A stretch of 64,000 bases of DNA, taken from Anodontia alba (taxonomy: Eukaryota; Mollusca; Bivalvia; Lucinida; Lucinidae). The position numbers and the translations under genes are program-made. Below, in pieces: positions 12,145 through 22,897 of the stretch. The stretch is from NCBI GenBank assembly GCA_964016985.1, contig OZ024837.1, forward strand, positions 42,876,018-42,940,017. The letters run 5' to 3'. How positions within the stretch are numbered: the stretch's first letter is position 1; every line of letters starts with the position of its first letter. The notes under the pieces were generated by a model. The model saw only the letters and a program-made list of their open reading frames with translations, ran no database searches and was not told the origin of the DNA.

Positions 12145-12681
12145 CTTATATTTTGTTCCGAAAAGAATCTGATAGCTCATACTATACATTTTTTAATTGT
12201 ATGTCTGGAACCCTGTCTTTTTATTTATTTCGTTTTCGTTAAGGCTGGGTTCTGGACATCAGTTTGTCGTAAAACATATTCTATATGCATTGTTCGGAGG
12301 CGTTCTTCTAGGTAGAAGATCGTAACCGTCAACAGAAATTTTATCAGTTCCTGACGTATATAATACGTTTATAACATTTTATTTTATACTTAGCAATGAA
12401 AGCTGAGTATATCCGAAATGAGTAGAAATGATATTTTCACTAGTGAAAGAATATGATATTTTCACTGGTGAAAGAATATGATATTTTCACTAGTGGAAAA
12501 TAATAAGTCGACGTTATTTTCACTACTTGTTGCAGATTGTTTCGGTTGTCTTCATTGTTTCTCTAACAGATGCCGATCCCATTTTAGTATTTTGACATTT
12601 TTTGTCGCTGCAGCGCTTGAAATGTTAAGCACTGAAAGTCGACGCCATGGCGTTAATGTTTTGCTTGGTAACGTTAGTTAA
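12145..12681 (+). other. LINE 3' region with a short tandem repeat
   Basis: At about 12428-12500 a unit of about 26 bp, GATATTTTCACTAGTGAA, is repeated three times. Each unit is itself palindromic (TTTTCACTAGTGAAAA). No coding sequence after the stop of the LINE frame. Confidence 0.6.
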
Positions 12682-12855
12682 GAAATAGATCAGCTCTAGC
12701 AGTGATTTGTTGAGTAATAAATCACTGTTTGGAGGTCAGTTGTAAAGTAGATCAAATCACGAGCGCGGAGCGCGAGTGATTTATCTTCTTACAACTGACC
12801 GACAAACTGTGATTTATTACTCAACAAATCACGCACAAGAGCTGATCTATTTCGA
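12682..12855. mobile_element. Foldback/MITE with arms of about 64 bp
   Basis: GAAATAGATCAGCTCT at the left matches the reverse complement of AGAGCTGATCTATTTC at the right. The inverted match continues inward through GTGATTTGTTGAGTAATAAA and GGTCAGTTGTAA with few mismatches, leaving about 40 bp of loop. It is nested in the LINE 3' region. Confidence 0.88.
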
Positions 12856-13440
12856 TTCTAACACATAGAAAACGACGAAAATGTAATTGTATCCTTTAGA
12901 TTTTTCAAACTTTCCGCCATCAAATAAAGAAATCCCGCCAAAAGTTTTGTCTGTAACGCTGACGTTTACATGCATTTCTTACGTTGCTGAAGTGAGAAAA
13001 ACGACGTTACACAGTCTAGCGTCGTAGAAACTAAGACTGACGTCAGCAGCGTGTCGAAATGACGTCGGAAATGCGCCAGATAGCGTCGCGCGTTTCCGCC
13101 CAGTGATTTATTGCATAATATATCACTGAGTTTAACCACTGGCTATATAGGCGAGGAGTGTTAGAATTGTCCTTTATATACTATCAAGACGTTACAGTGT
13201 GCGATATGCTACTTATTACACACCTTCTCCGCCGATAACGTCATAATAAGCTGCGTTGGATCATGCTGGTGATACATTGTTAGAGAACATATTTCGGGAG
13301 CAGGGAGCATGGTGTCTGTACATTGGATACGCCACATGCTCTCTGCTCTGCGTGTGTCAAACTTACCCTGCGATGTAATACTGTCATGATATTTTGTACT
13401 ACTGTTTCATATTAATTGCAAATTACCTGTCAATGTCTTG
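12856..13440. other. Non-coding LINE 3' region
   Basis: Rich in TGACGT/ACGTCA-like words (13035-13075), and AGTGATTTATTGCATAATAT at 13101 echoes the foldback just upstream. It may belong to a larger composite insertion. No gene seen. Confidence 0.4.
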
Positions 13441-13469
13441 TTAAGTTAAGTGATACAATGTAGTTGTAT

Positions 13470-13633
13470 TTATGTATATGTACATGTGTGTGAATGTGTG
13501 TGTGTGTATGTGTATGTGTATGTATATGTATATGTGTATGTATATGTATGTGTATATGTGTGCGTGTATGTATATATATATGTATATATGTGTATGTATA
13601 TGTATGTATATGTGTATATATGTGTGTATATAT

Positions 13634-13727
<94 letters not shown>

Positions 13728-13765
13728 ATGTATATATGTATATGTATGTATATATGTGTGTATAT
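13470..13765. repeat. Long TATG/TG and TA microsatellite
   Basis: Irregular TGTA/TATG/TG repeats surround an almost pure (TA)n run of about 80 bp at 13636-13714. All frames stay open here because of composition alone. Confidence 0.95.
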
Positions 13766-13931
13766 AAGGTACTTTGTAATGCCTGTCTGCCGTCGTGCAT
13801 AAATTTGTATTTGTTGTATCCTCATGGGATTTATAGCCTTTTGGAATTTTGAAATAAAACTTACTTACTTACTTACTTTTTTACAAGGTGGACATAATCC
13901 CCTTTGAAACTTTTTACAGGATGGACATAAT

Positions 13932-14131
13932 CCCCCTCGTGATTTTTACAAGGTGGACAAAATCTCCTCCATAAGATGGACAAAATCCTCTTCGGACAAA
14001 ATCCCCCTTGCTGATTACTGCCATAGGAATGGTACTCGAATGGTAGATGAGACTGTCCATCGGTCATACACTCTGTTCCCTGAAGACTGAAGACTGATAG
14101 AATAAATTTAAAACGTTCATTTTTGTATATA
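13932..14131. repeat. MULE-like left terminal inverted repeat, inner part
   Basis: Continues the left repeat after the LINE and its duplicated flank. It matches the reverse complement of 16379-16575 through CCATAGGAATGGTACTCGAA and TTCCCTGAAGACTGAAGACT. Confidence 0.88.
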
Positions 14132-14439
14132 ATGAAGCAACGATAACTGATCAACAGAGGACTAACAACATGTGTGAATCGTGGAAGAACGGGTTCAAGC
14201 ATCTTGTGGGATGTAGCAACCCATCACTCTGGACTGTGATTGACTGTTTGAGAAAGGATGCGGCTCCTGTGGAGACTGATGTGTACAACAACCAGCAGTG
14301 CCAGCCAGCTCCAAAGAGGACCAGGAAAGCCACAGTTGTTCACCAGAAGTTGAAGACTCTGTGTCAGCAGTGTGTGCGCGAGGAGAAGACTTTGGCACAG
14401 TTCTTGTACGTAATGGGACAACAGATTCGGTTGCATTAG
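14092..14439 (+). pseudogene. MULE/FLYWCH-type transposase, C-terminal fragment
   Basis: The frame opens after a TAG at 14089-14097 and ends TAG at 14437. Key phrases are RTNNMCESW, NGFKHLVG and the terminal FLYVMGQQIRLH. They match the C-terminal end typical of MULE-domain transposases with FLYWCH fingers (family knowledge). No DDE catalytic core is present; upstream is directly the terminal inverted repeat. It may be a last exon left after internal deletion. A possible AATAAA-like ATTAAA lies at 14485. Confidence 0.75.
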
Positions 14440-16378
14440 AGTGTTGTGTATTCATGTGAAGTGAGCAGACATATTTCTGTGTACATTAAAGAGTTAAACA
14501 TTTAACCCATAAAAGCCTGACATCTGTAAATTGAACATAGGCAAGCAGTGCAAACCAAGACAAGGCACCGCATCATGCAGCGTCTCATCAGGGTTTTCAC
14601 TGTTTGCTTAAAAAGACACCAATTTATGTTAAAACTGGATAAAATCAAAATAGGAGTACTGAACTCAAATGCTACACACAACATTAGCAGTCTGAATTTT
14701 TCCCCCTATTTTCCAAAGAAAATGAGGCCTGCAAATGCATTTGATGTGTGGTTTTTATATCTCCGTTAAAAGCAAAAAAGTGAAGACATTTGCTCTGAAA
14801 ATTTCTGTGGCTTTTTAAGTGTGAAGTGCTACTTAAAGTGCTAGATATGTGCTTCAAATAGTTTCTATTTATAGTATATTGTCTTTTTTTTTCTCCATAT
14901 TTATTCTTTTATACATACACAAACATGTATAGACATACACAAACATATATGTGACAATTTTTTGTCTTTACAAAGTACATTTAGACATTATCATATAACA
15001 AAAAAATAACAGTTTCTCATAATTTTGTGACAACTTCTTTGCAATAATATATTAAGAGCAGACCTATCCAAGAAGATATTAATGTCACATGCTATATTTA
15101 GTAGTGTGATTTTCTTTCATAGTTCGCAGGTGTGTAGCCCTGAGTGGGTTAAATTTTTTTTAACTTTTACATATGAATATAAATTAAAGGTATCTAAGAC
15201 TTTGTATACTATAGAGTGTCCGAACTGTTTTAATTATATAAAAAAGACAAAAAAAAAAAAAAAAAAAAAACAACAAAAAAAAAAAAAAAAATGGAACTCA
15301 TTTCTCACATTGTGTTAAGCGGGTGGACCAAGGAAGACCATTTTCCCAGAAATTTATTATACTTATTATTTATTCTTGCAATATACTGTTCATTTTTAAA
15401 TTTTCTATATAGTATATTGTCTTCATATGAATCATTAAAGGACTCATCATTATGTGCCATTTATTTATTTATTTATTTATACACTGTCATAAATTGGTGT
15501 TCAAAGGTAAATATAACTCATGCCCAGGGGTGTTCATTACAAAGAATGTGCTTTTTGAATTATTTAATTGACTGCAATGTTTGCATTTCTCTTTCATGCT
15601 TTGATCTTTTAGTCCCTTTAATCACATGTAATTGAATTAAATGTGTTTATTCCCAATAAATTTTCAAATTAAGGACTGCACTTGATAATTATGTTTGAAA
15701 ACAAACTGATTAATTTCACCTCAAGTGATAAAAATATGTAATTATTCTTTTATAATTATTAAATGATTGAATATGCTAATTATCAAAAAATGTTTGATTA
15801 CCTGTACCATCATACAAACTTCATAATCGCTGATAAATAAATTTAATAACTTAAAAATCCTAAAATTTCAGACAGATCCAAACAGCCACTGTAATTATTT
15901 CAGAATATTAAAAAAGAGTAATTTCACATTGCAGTAATCCAGTATAGATGAAATAGCAAACAGTAAAGATCCTGATCAGATCTGATCAGGGTCTGCACTG
16001 TTAATTACACTTAGGATCATTGTTGTATATTTGCTACACCTTTCATGTATATAAATTTATTGGATGAAATAGCTTAATAAATCATAGAAAATATTCGTTG
16101 TTTTAATTCTCAGCATCATATCATTCCTGTTGAAGATAATGGGCAGCAATTACTGGTTTATGAAGAAATACATAGGTATAAAGAAGAATAAAAATTAAAA
16201 GTAGAATCGCATGCATAAAGGTATGGAGGATACTGCAAATATTTGATTTCTTCAAAAACCAGGGAAACTTGAAGCCCAGAATCCTTAACAAATCCACACT
16301 AACCATATATTTACAAACGGTCTGTTTTAAAATGGTTTTGGATAAAACACGATTCAAAGAAAAAATGTATAGATTATA
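14440..16378. other. Interior of the MULE-like element, non-coding
   Basis: AT-rich. Contains a family C hairpin at about 14525-14612 (AAGCAGTGCAAACC to TTCACTGTTTGCTT), an A-rich run at 15247-15290, and a second C-like pair at 15955-16010 (GATCCTGATCAGATCTGATC). No further transposase sequence recognised. Confidence 0.55.
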
Positions 16379-16701
16379 TACAAAAATGAATGTTTTAAAT
16401 TTATTCTATCAGTCTTCAGTCTTCAGGGAACAGAGTGTATGACCGATGGATACAGTCTCATCTACCATTCGAGTACCATTCCTATGGCATTAATCAGCAA
16501 GTGGGATTTTGACCGAAGGGGATTTTGTCCATCTAATGGAGGGGATTTTGTCCACCTTGTAAAAATCACGAGGGGGGATTATGTCCATCCTGTAAAAAGT
16601 TTCAATGGGGATTATGTCCACCTTGTAAAAAACATGAAGGGGATTTCGTCCACCTATGCAAAAATGAGCAGAGGGGATTTTGTCCGATGGGGATTTTGTC
16701 C
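16379..16701. repeat. MULE-like right terminal inverted repeat
   Basis: About 323 bp, the uninterrupted version. Between 16514 and 16701 it contains about eight copies of GGGGATTWTGTCC separated by alternating CACCTTGTAAAAA and CATCCTGTAAAAA spacers. This iterated end could bind several transposase subunits (inference). Confidence 0.88.
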
Positions 16702-17489
16702 TACACTCTATAGAATCAGCTGATTTGTCTAAACTTTGCTGGGTAGGTGTAAAATAGTGTAGACCCTGAACTCACAATGCGTAATGTGACATCTGTTCTG
16801 GGTCTACACTGTTGGCACAGACCTCTCTGTCTAAAACTCTAGGATAGTAGTAACAGTCATAATCCCAGGAAAACGACATTTTATCCATATTTGCTAACTA
16901 CCCAACACAGAAATAACACGAGTCTCTCCAAATAAAAACAGCAACCATTGTAGTTCCAGATTAGCATATGCATACATTTTTCTCTGATAGATTGTGCAAG
17001 CTGTATTCAACATGCAGTATAGACTCTGATCAATATATTTCAGCGGACACACAGACAAATTGGGGTCTGCATTGATCGCATAATTCATAAGGCCATTTTT
17101 TGCAAAAAATTCAATCATAATTGTTTCTTATTTTACTTGAAGACACCTCAAAGTTCTTGAAACGATCAACAAAACATTTTACTTTCATTTATATTAGCAT
17201 TAAAACATATATAAATACAAGTTAAATAACAGCACGTTGTTTATTTTCTGGTTCCATTTGTCTACTGTTATTATCATTATCCAGCTGGGACCTAGAAGAC
17301 TCAGGCCACTGGACAAGTTAATAATAGCTTAATCTATACCTCATGCAATAAAACAAAGTGGTCAAAACATCAAATAAACATCAACATTTGAAAGTGACCA
17401 TTATGACTATGATGTAGGAATATGGGCAAACAAAGTGCCATCTTTAACTGTGTAACTTAAGAAACACTAATTACTGTAGAATATATCCA
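16702..17489. other. Gene-free stretch with family C relic
   Basis: Family C arms at about 16753-16815 (GTGTAGACCCTGAACTC, GGGTCTACACTGTTGG). Nothing else recognised. Confidence 0.45.
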
Positions 17490-17702
17490 TTAACCCTTGT
17501 CCTGCTGAACCCGGATGTACCCTGTTTTGCAAATAGTGTAGATCCAGATCAGTTGGCTTCTGAAGAAGCCAACTGATCTGGATCTGCACTGTTTGCCATC
17601 AAGGATGCAAATCTATAGCAACAATCTGGATCAAGTAATCTGACTGGCTGAAAATTAGACGTGGGTGTGGCATCTTAATTTATTCAGCAGGACAAGGGTT
17701 AA
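17490..17702. mobile_element. MITE family D, copy 2
   Basis: The clearest copy: ends TTAACCCTTGTCCTGCTGAA and TTCAGCAGGACAAGGGTTAA are perfect inverted repeats. Inside is a hairpin GATCAGTTGGCTTC/GAAGCCAACTGATC, flanked by GTGTAGATCCA and GGATCTGCACTGTTTGCC. Confidence 0.92.
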
Positions 17703-18990
17703 GAGTTAAAATCCTGATCAGAGTGTGCAGATGCGCAGACTGATCTGGATCTTTAGTGTTTACATAATACACAATGTACATAATTTCCCTTTTTTTCTGA
17801 CACGCCTGCCCTTTTTCTGGGACAGGTCACGGGATCCAGCACTTCTTGAGATGATAAGATAAAACTAGAAATAGCATATGCTACATTAATTTTTATGTAA
17901 GTTTTTTTGACAGTTTGTCTATTTTTTTTTTCTTAAGTTTAAATGATTGTTAAACAACGTTCATGCATCAAGGGAAAAGTGACGATGATATTCTTATTTT
18001 TCCCAGACAGTAGGCTTTGACATGCCATGCGAATTGTCTCCAACAGAGACAGTTATTATGGACTGTCAAACCTTTTCTTTTCTTTTCTTTTTGTGGGGGT
18101 GGGGGAGGGGTAAACATTTTAACCCTTAACCTTTTCCACTCTCTGGACTAATTCAGCAGCAATAAACTGGTGATATTTGTTGAATTTTCGCCAGAAAATA
18201 GGATTTGTTATTTGCATGAAATGTCAAACCATTTCCTTTTTAGGGGTGGGGGTGATATTTGATCCCTTAACGTTTATCACTTTCAAGGGTAATTTAGCAT
18301 GCGGTAAAGTGGTTATTGTCTTAGTTTATCCAGAAAATAGGATTTGACACTTCATGCAAATTGTCTTCATTGGAGACAATTTTCATGAAATGTCAAATCC
18401 TGTTTTGAAAATATAACATACAGAGGCATTGTTCAGGATAAGTATTTGGTGATTGTATTTTTTTTCTCTCCATAAAACATATGTTGTGGGTACTCATTAG
18501 ATGAGCCTCACCAAGGTTCTTCAAATGAGTACTCATAACACGTTTTTGCTTCACCGAGGTGCATCAAATTAATACCCACAACATATGTTTTAATGGAGAA
18601 CTGGAGAAAATTATCCCATATTTATGGTGTCTGCAAAACTTTTACATAAAGTGCGAAGGGCTTAACTGATAAGTACTATGTTAATTCGCGCCACCAATGG
18701 GTCCTAAGTTTATGAAATAGGACTGTCTTCATGCTGTGAACAAATAGCCCAAAGCTATTTATGTACCTGTCTTGAAAGAAATGTCCTGTTTGTACACCTC
18801 TGTCCAGCTGATGGTCTTTGTGAGCTTTGCAGACTGGTTTCAAACTACTAAATTATCAAATTACCAATAATAATTAAAACTTCAAAATTTACTTTTTTTA
18901 CTTTTTTTGTTCTAATCATGTACCCTTATACTACTAGAAAAGGAAATAATGACTAGCGTTGTTTGTACTCTAGACCCAGACTAAACTGTG
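17703..18990. repeat. Family E dyads and a diverged palindrome
   Basis: Family E arms (TTTGACATGCCATGCGAATTGTCTCC and partners) occur at about 18010-18075, 18195-18235 and 18335-18410, suggesting two overlapping decayed copies. At 18475-18605 a palindrome related to family A begins ACATATGTTGTGGGTACTCA. No gene seen through 18990. Confidence 0.6.
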
Positions 18991-18997
18991 CTCAGGC

Positions 18998-19012
18998 ACA
19001 GATGGACCAGGA
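18998..19012. repeat. LINE target-site duplication, 3' side
   Basis: ACAGATGGACCAGGA directly abuts the (ATCC)n tail. The same 15 bases occur at 25440-25454. Confidence 0.88.
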
Positions 19013-19191
19013 CGGATGGATGGATGGATATTTTGTTTATAGACGCTCAACCCTAAAAGGGCATATAGCGTCTAATAAGTTTTATGTTATATAATGATTT
19101 TATTTAATGAGAAATTTAAAAATATCTAGGATTGATGTGTTTATTTTAAAGAGATAAAGTATTAATGATTTTAAGTTATTAAAAATACTGA

Positions 19192-20035
19192 TCATATTTT
19201 ATTAAAAAGTCCGATCTCTTTAAGAAAGTCGAGTATTTTCTGAGTTGGCATATCAAAAAGTTCCTTTATAGTTTTTATATTAAAATACTTTGTGCGAATG
19301 TGATTAAATTCAGCACAAGTGATAAGAAAATGTTTGGCTGTGAAAGGTTCATTACAAGGAATGCAGAATTGAACTTGTTCATTTTTTAATATGTAAGAAT
19401 GAGTAATTCTAGTGTGTCCAATTCTACATCTGGTGTTTTTTGTTTGTTCTTTTCTGCTGTAATTAGAGAATGTGCATTTGCTGTTAAAATTTGGTTTTAT
19501 TTCATTTAATTTATTTTGAGTTTGTGTTTCCCAAACAGACTGACATTTATTGTTAATGTATAGACGGATGTTCGATTTAAAGTCGGAGTGAGGAATTTTA
19601 AAATTGGTTATCACTAAGGATAGTGCAGATTTGGCTTCTAAATCGGCTAATTCATTTCCACGAATATTAACGTGGCTGGGAAGCCAACAAAATACAATTT
19701 CTTTTGAAACTGAAAGGTAATAATATTTTTTAAGAATTTGCTGAATTAATGGGTTTCTATGGTGTAAATCTTTAAGAGATTTTAATACAGAAAGAGAATC
19801 TGAATAAATGATGAACTGTTTTTCAGACTGATCTCGGATATGATAAAGTGCAATATCAATTGCCTTGGCTTCGGCGGTAAAAATGGAGCTATTATCAGGT
19901 AATCTGATACTGTCAGTAAAATTTGGACTAATAACAGAACAAGCAACTTTCTCATCTTGTTTCGAACCATCTGTATAAATTGACAGGTAATGTTTATAAT
20001 TTGATTTGATTTCTAAAAATTCATTCTTAAAAATA
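19192..20035 (-). pseudogene. LINE ORF2, RNase H and C-terminal region
   Basis: Open in one frame from about 20035 to the TAA at 19192. RNase H motifs: YTDGSK, TAEAKA, YSDSLSV and LPSHVNIRGNELAD, so all acidic residues are kept. A C-terminal Cys/His knuckle follows (CIPCNEPFTAKHFLITC). RNase H in ORF2 separates this element from the LINE at 8614. Confidence 0.9.
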
Positions 20036-21454
20036 TGCGACTCGACTTCTGTTTTTTTTTATTTTTATGAAGGTCTAAAATAATCTTTGGAGGGTTTAAC
20101 GTCCATGGCTCTTTTGATGGAAAAGAAAAATGCTGAACATTTTTAATATTGATATTGGCCTCTTCAAGTAACGGTTGTATTCTCAGGCCAAGGGGTTTAA
20201 TAGCCGTTGGTTTGTTGTTGTAAAATCTTTCATATTTCGGGTTAAAAACACAATCATAAGCTGAATTTTGTGGATTGGCGGCTAGTTTAGTAACATATTG
20301 AAGAGACAATTTCTCTCTTCTTATATATAGTGATGGTTCATTTGATTCAGCGTATAAACTTTCGATGGGGGAAGTACGAAAAGCCTCTAGAGCCTGACGT
20401 AAACCTTGGTGATGAATAGTATCCAAAGATTTCAAATAAGATTTTCTAGCGGATCCATAAACTATGGATCCATAATCCATTTTAGATCGAATTAAAGATC
20501 TATAAAGATTTAAAAGAACAGTACGATCTCCTCCCCAGTCGGAACTGGAGAGAACTTTAAGAATATCAAGTGCTTTAAGACATTTAGCTTTTAAAGCTTT
20601 GATGTGTGGTATAAAAGATAATTTGTTATCGAACAAAAGACCTAGGAATTTTGCTTCACTGACGACTGGAATAGGACTACCGTATATGGTAAGATGAGGA
20701 TCTAAATGTAGCTGACGTATTTGACAAAAATGAACGCACTGAGTTTTTGTTTTTGAAAATTTGAAACCATTTTCTGTTGCCCAATCTTCTATATTGTTTA
20801 AACATCGTTGTCGTTTGAATTCAATGGTTTCCATATTTTTCGATCTAATAAATATTCCAAAATCGCCAACAAAAAGTGAACAATCAAGGTCTTTCACACA
20901 TTTAACAATATCGTTATTTTTAATGCCAAACAAGGTAGGTGATAAAATGCTTCCCTGTGGTACACCTTGTTCTTGTTTAAATATGTCCGATAACGTATTA
21001 CCTATTCGAACATTAAATGTTCGATCTGATAAAAAGTTTTGAATAAAAAGTGGTAATCTGCCTTTAAGGCCTAATTTATGTAAATCTTTCATGATGCCAT
21101 GTTTCCAAGTAGTATCGTAAGCCTTTTCAAGGTCAAAAAATACAGCTACTACATGTTCTTTTTTAATAAAGGCATCAGGAATAAAAGATTCCAAACGAAT
21201 CAAATGATCGTTTGTACAGTTATTTTTTCTGAATCCAGCTTGATATTTTGTTATAAGCTGGTTTGATTCCAAGAACCAAACCAGTCTATCATTAATCATT
21301 CTCTCCATTGTTTTACATAAACAACTTGTCAAAGCAATAGGTCTGTAGTTAGCAGCTTCAGTATGATCTTTATTTGGTTTTGGTATAGGTATAATCGTTG
21401 CTTTACTCCAGTCTTTTGGAAATTTTCCAGTGATCCAAATATCATTTAAAATAT
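20013..21454 (-). pseudogene. LINE ORF2, reverse transcriptase part, active site mutated
   Basis: Continues after the frameshift through IIPIPKPNK and RPIALTSCLCKTMERM. It has the A motif FFDLEKAYDTTW and the B motif QEQGVPQGSILSPTLF. The catalytic box reads FVGD where the family has F/Y-x-DD, so the first Asp is lost. The frame breaks again at an A run (about 20050) before RNase H. Confidence 0.9.
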
Positions 21455-22864
21455 TTAATAAAGTTTTAAAGCGTTATCGGGTAAATGTTTAAGAATTTGA
21501 TAATGAATGTCATCAGGACCAGCAGCTGTATCATGAGATGTATGAAGAGCATCTAATAATTCTGAAGCTGTGAATGGTACATTATATTTTTCATGATTTA
21601 GTGACATAAAATTTAGATGCTCTTTCTCTCGTTCCTGTTTTATGTTTTGAAAGGTTTCGGAATAATTTGCACTAGAAGAGTTTTTCTGAAAATTCTCTCC
21701 TAGTGCATTGGAAATATCTTTAGTCGTTGAGCATTTATTTCCATTTGATTTAATATGGACATGCGTGTTATTTTTATTTTTGCCAGTAATTTTTCGAATC
21801 ATGTCCCATATCTTCTTTGCTGGAGTTCTAGAATTAAGTTTGGAGACGTATTGCTGCCAAGATGTTTTTTTAGCCGTTTTTATTGTCTTGCGAGCTTTTG
21901 CTCGCATTTGTTTGGCATGGATTAGATTTTTTTTTGTTGGCTGCCTATTGAACTTTCGTAAGGCAGATTTTCTTTTATTTATTGAATTTTTAACATCTTT
22001 ATTAAACCAAGGTCTATTTCTTTTTGAACGTGTCGAGGACTTTGGAATACATTTTTCGGCTACATGAATTAATGTATCAGTAAAAGCTTGTATATCATCT
22101 GCTGTTTTAAACATTTCAGGATTTAATTTTTCATTACATAGCTCCATAAAATTCTCCCAGTTTGCTTTATTCAAATTCCATCGGGAATGATGGTCTTTAT
22201 TTGTCGATTCAATTTCTTCAATTTTAATTGGAAAATGATCGCTCCCATGAAGGTCATCTAAAACTGACCAATCAAAATCTAAGTAAATATTTGGAGAGCA
22301 TATAGACAAATCTAAAGCAAAATAATTTCTTGTAGGAGAATGAAGATAAGTTGGTTGTTTATCGTTAAATAAACATAAATCATTTTCTGCAATAAAATTT
22401 TCTATTATTTCTCCTTTGTCATTTGTATCCAGACAACCCCATAGTTTGCTGTGACTATTAAAGTCACCTAATAATAAATAAGGACGAGGTAATTGGTTTA
22501 TAAGATTTTCTAAATCGTGTTTAGAAAATTTACAGTGTGGAGGAAGATATAGAGAACAAATTGTTATGGATTTAGACAGAGTGACATTTACAGCAACAGC
22601 TTGTAAATTACTATTTATATCTATCTGTCTATGAGGAACATTTGATTTTACAAGGATAGATGAACCTCCTGAGGCTTTCTGATTTTCAGTTGCGATATGA
22701 TTATATAAACTATAATTTTTAAAATTAATATTATCTGTATTTTTTAAAAAGGTTTCCTGGAGACAAAAGACAGTCGGAGAAAGTAGTGTTGTTAAAATTA
22801 AAATTTCATTATAATTTGCTTTTAGTCCTCGACAGTTCCACTGAATAATTGATTTTTTATCCAT
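21455..22864 (-). pseudogene. LINE ORF2, 5' part: APE endonuclease and RT start
   Basis: Begins MDKKSIIQWNCRG. Endonuclease motifs are all present: WNCRG, CLQET, LYLPPH, LLGDFNSH, FALDLS and GSDHFPI, so this domain looks intact. The linker with AKKIWDMIRKITG and the RT finger region (AAGPDDIHYQ) follow. The frame ends at a TAA near 21455 caused by a one-base loss in an A/T run. It starts 33 bases after the ORF1 stop. Confidence 0.92.
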
Positions 22865-22897
22865 GATAAATGGAGAGATGATTTGAAAATAAGGAAC

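Larger units (their letters stand above)
8614..13876 (+). mobile_element. Decayed non-LTR retrotransposon (APE endonuclease, RT) inserted in a TIR
   Basis: The element begins just before the endonuclease and ends with GAAATAAAAC and a (TTAC)n tail at about 13858-13876. It is bounded by a 55-bp direct duplication of the MULE-like repeat (8559-8613 and 13877-13931). It is 5' truncated or a single-ORF type, since only about 40 bp precede the endonuclease. The 3' UTR region also contains a nested foldback (12682-12855) and a long TA/TATG microsatellite. The clade is uncertain, possibly RTE-X-like; a related fragment is at 56385-57545. Confidence 0.88.
8490..16701 (+). mobile_element. MULE-like DNA transposon, internally decayed and split by a LINE
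   Basis: The left terminal inverted repeat occupies 8490-8613 and resumes at 13932-14131; the right is 16379-16701. Both contain serial GGACAAAATCCCC-type motifs and the phrase CATAGGAATGGTACTCGAAT in opposite orientation. Between them is the C-terminal end of a MULE/FLYWCH-type transposase (14092-14439). The rest of the transposase is missing, so this copy is non-autonomous. I found no target-site duplication at the outer ends. The LINE at 8614-13876 was inserted later into the left repeat. Confidence 0.8.

Noticed and set aside
13430..13852. Several overlapping open frames of Tyr/Ile/Val/Cys repeats
   Set aside because: Pure consequence of the TA/TATG microsatellite.
8490..16701. 8-10 bp target-site duplication for the MULE-like element
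   Set aside because: Flanks ACGGTATCC and TACACTCTA do not match, so none is claimed.
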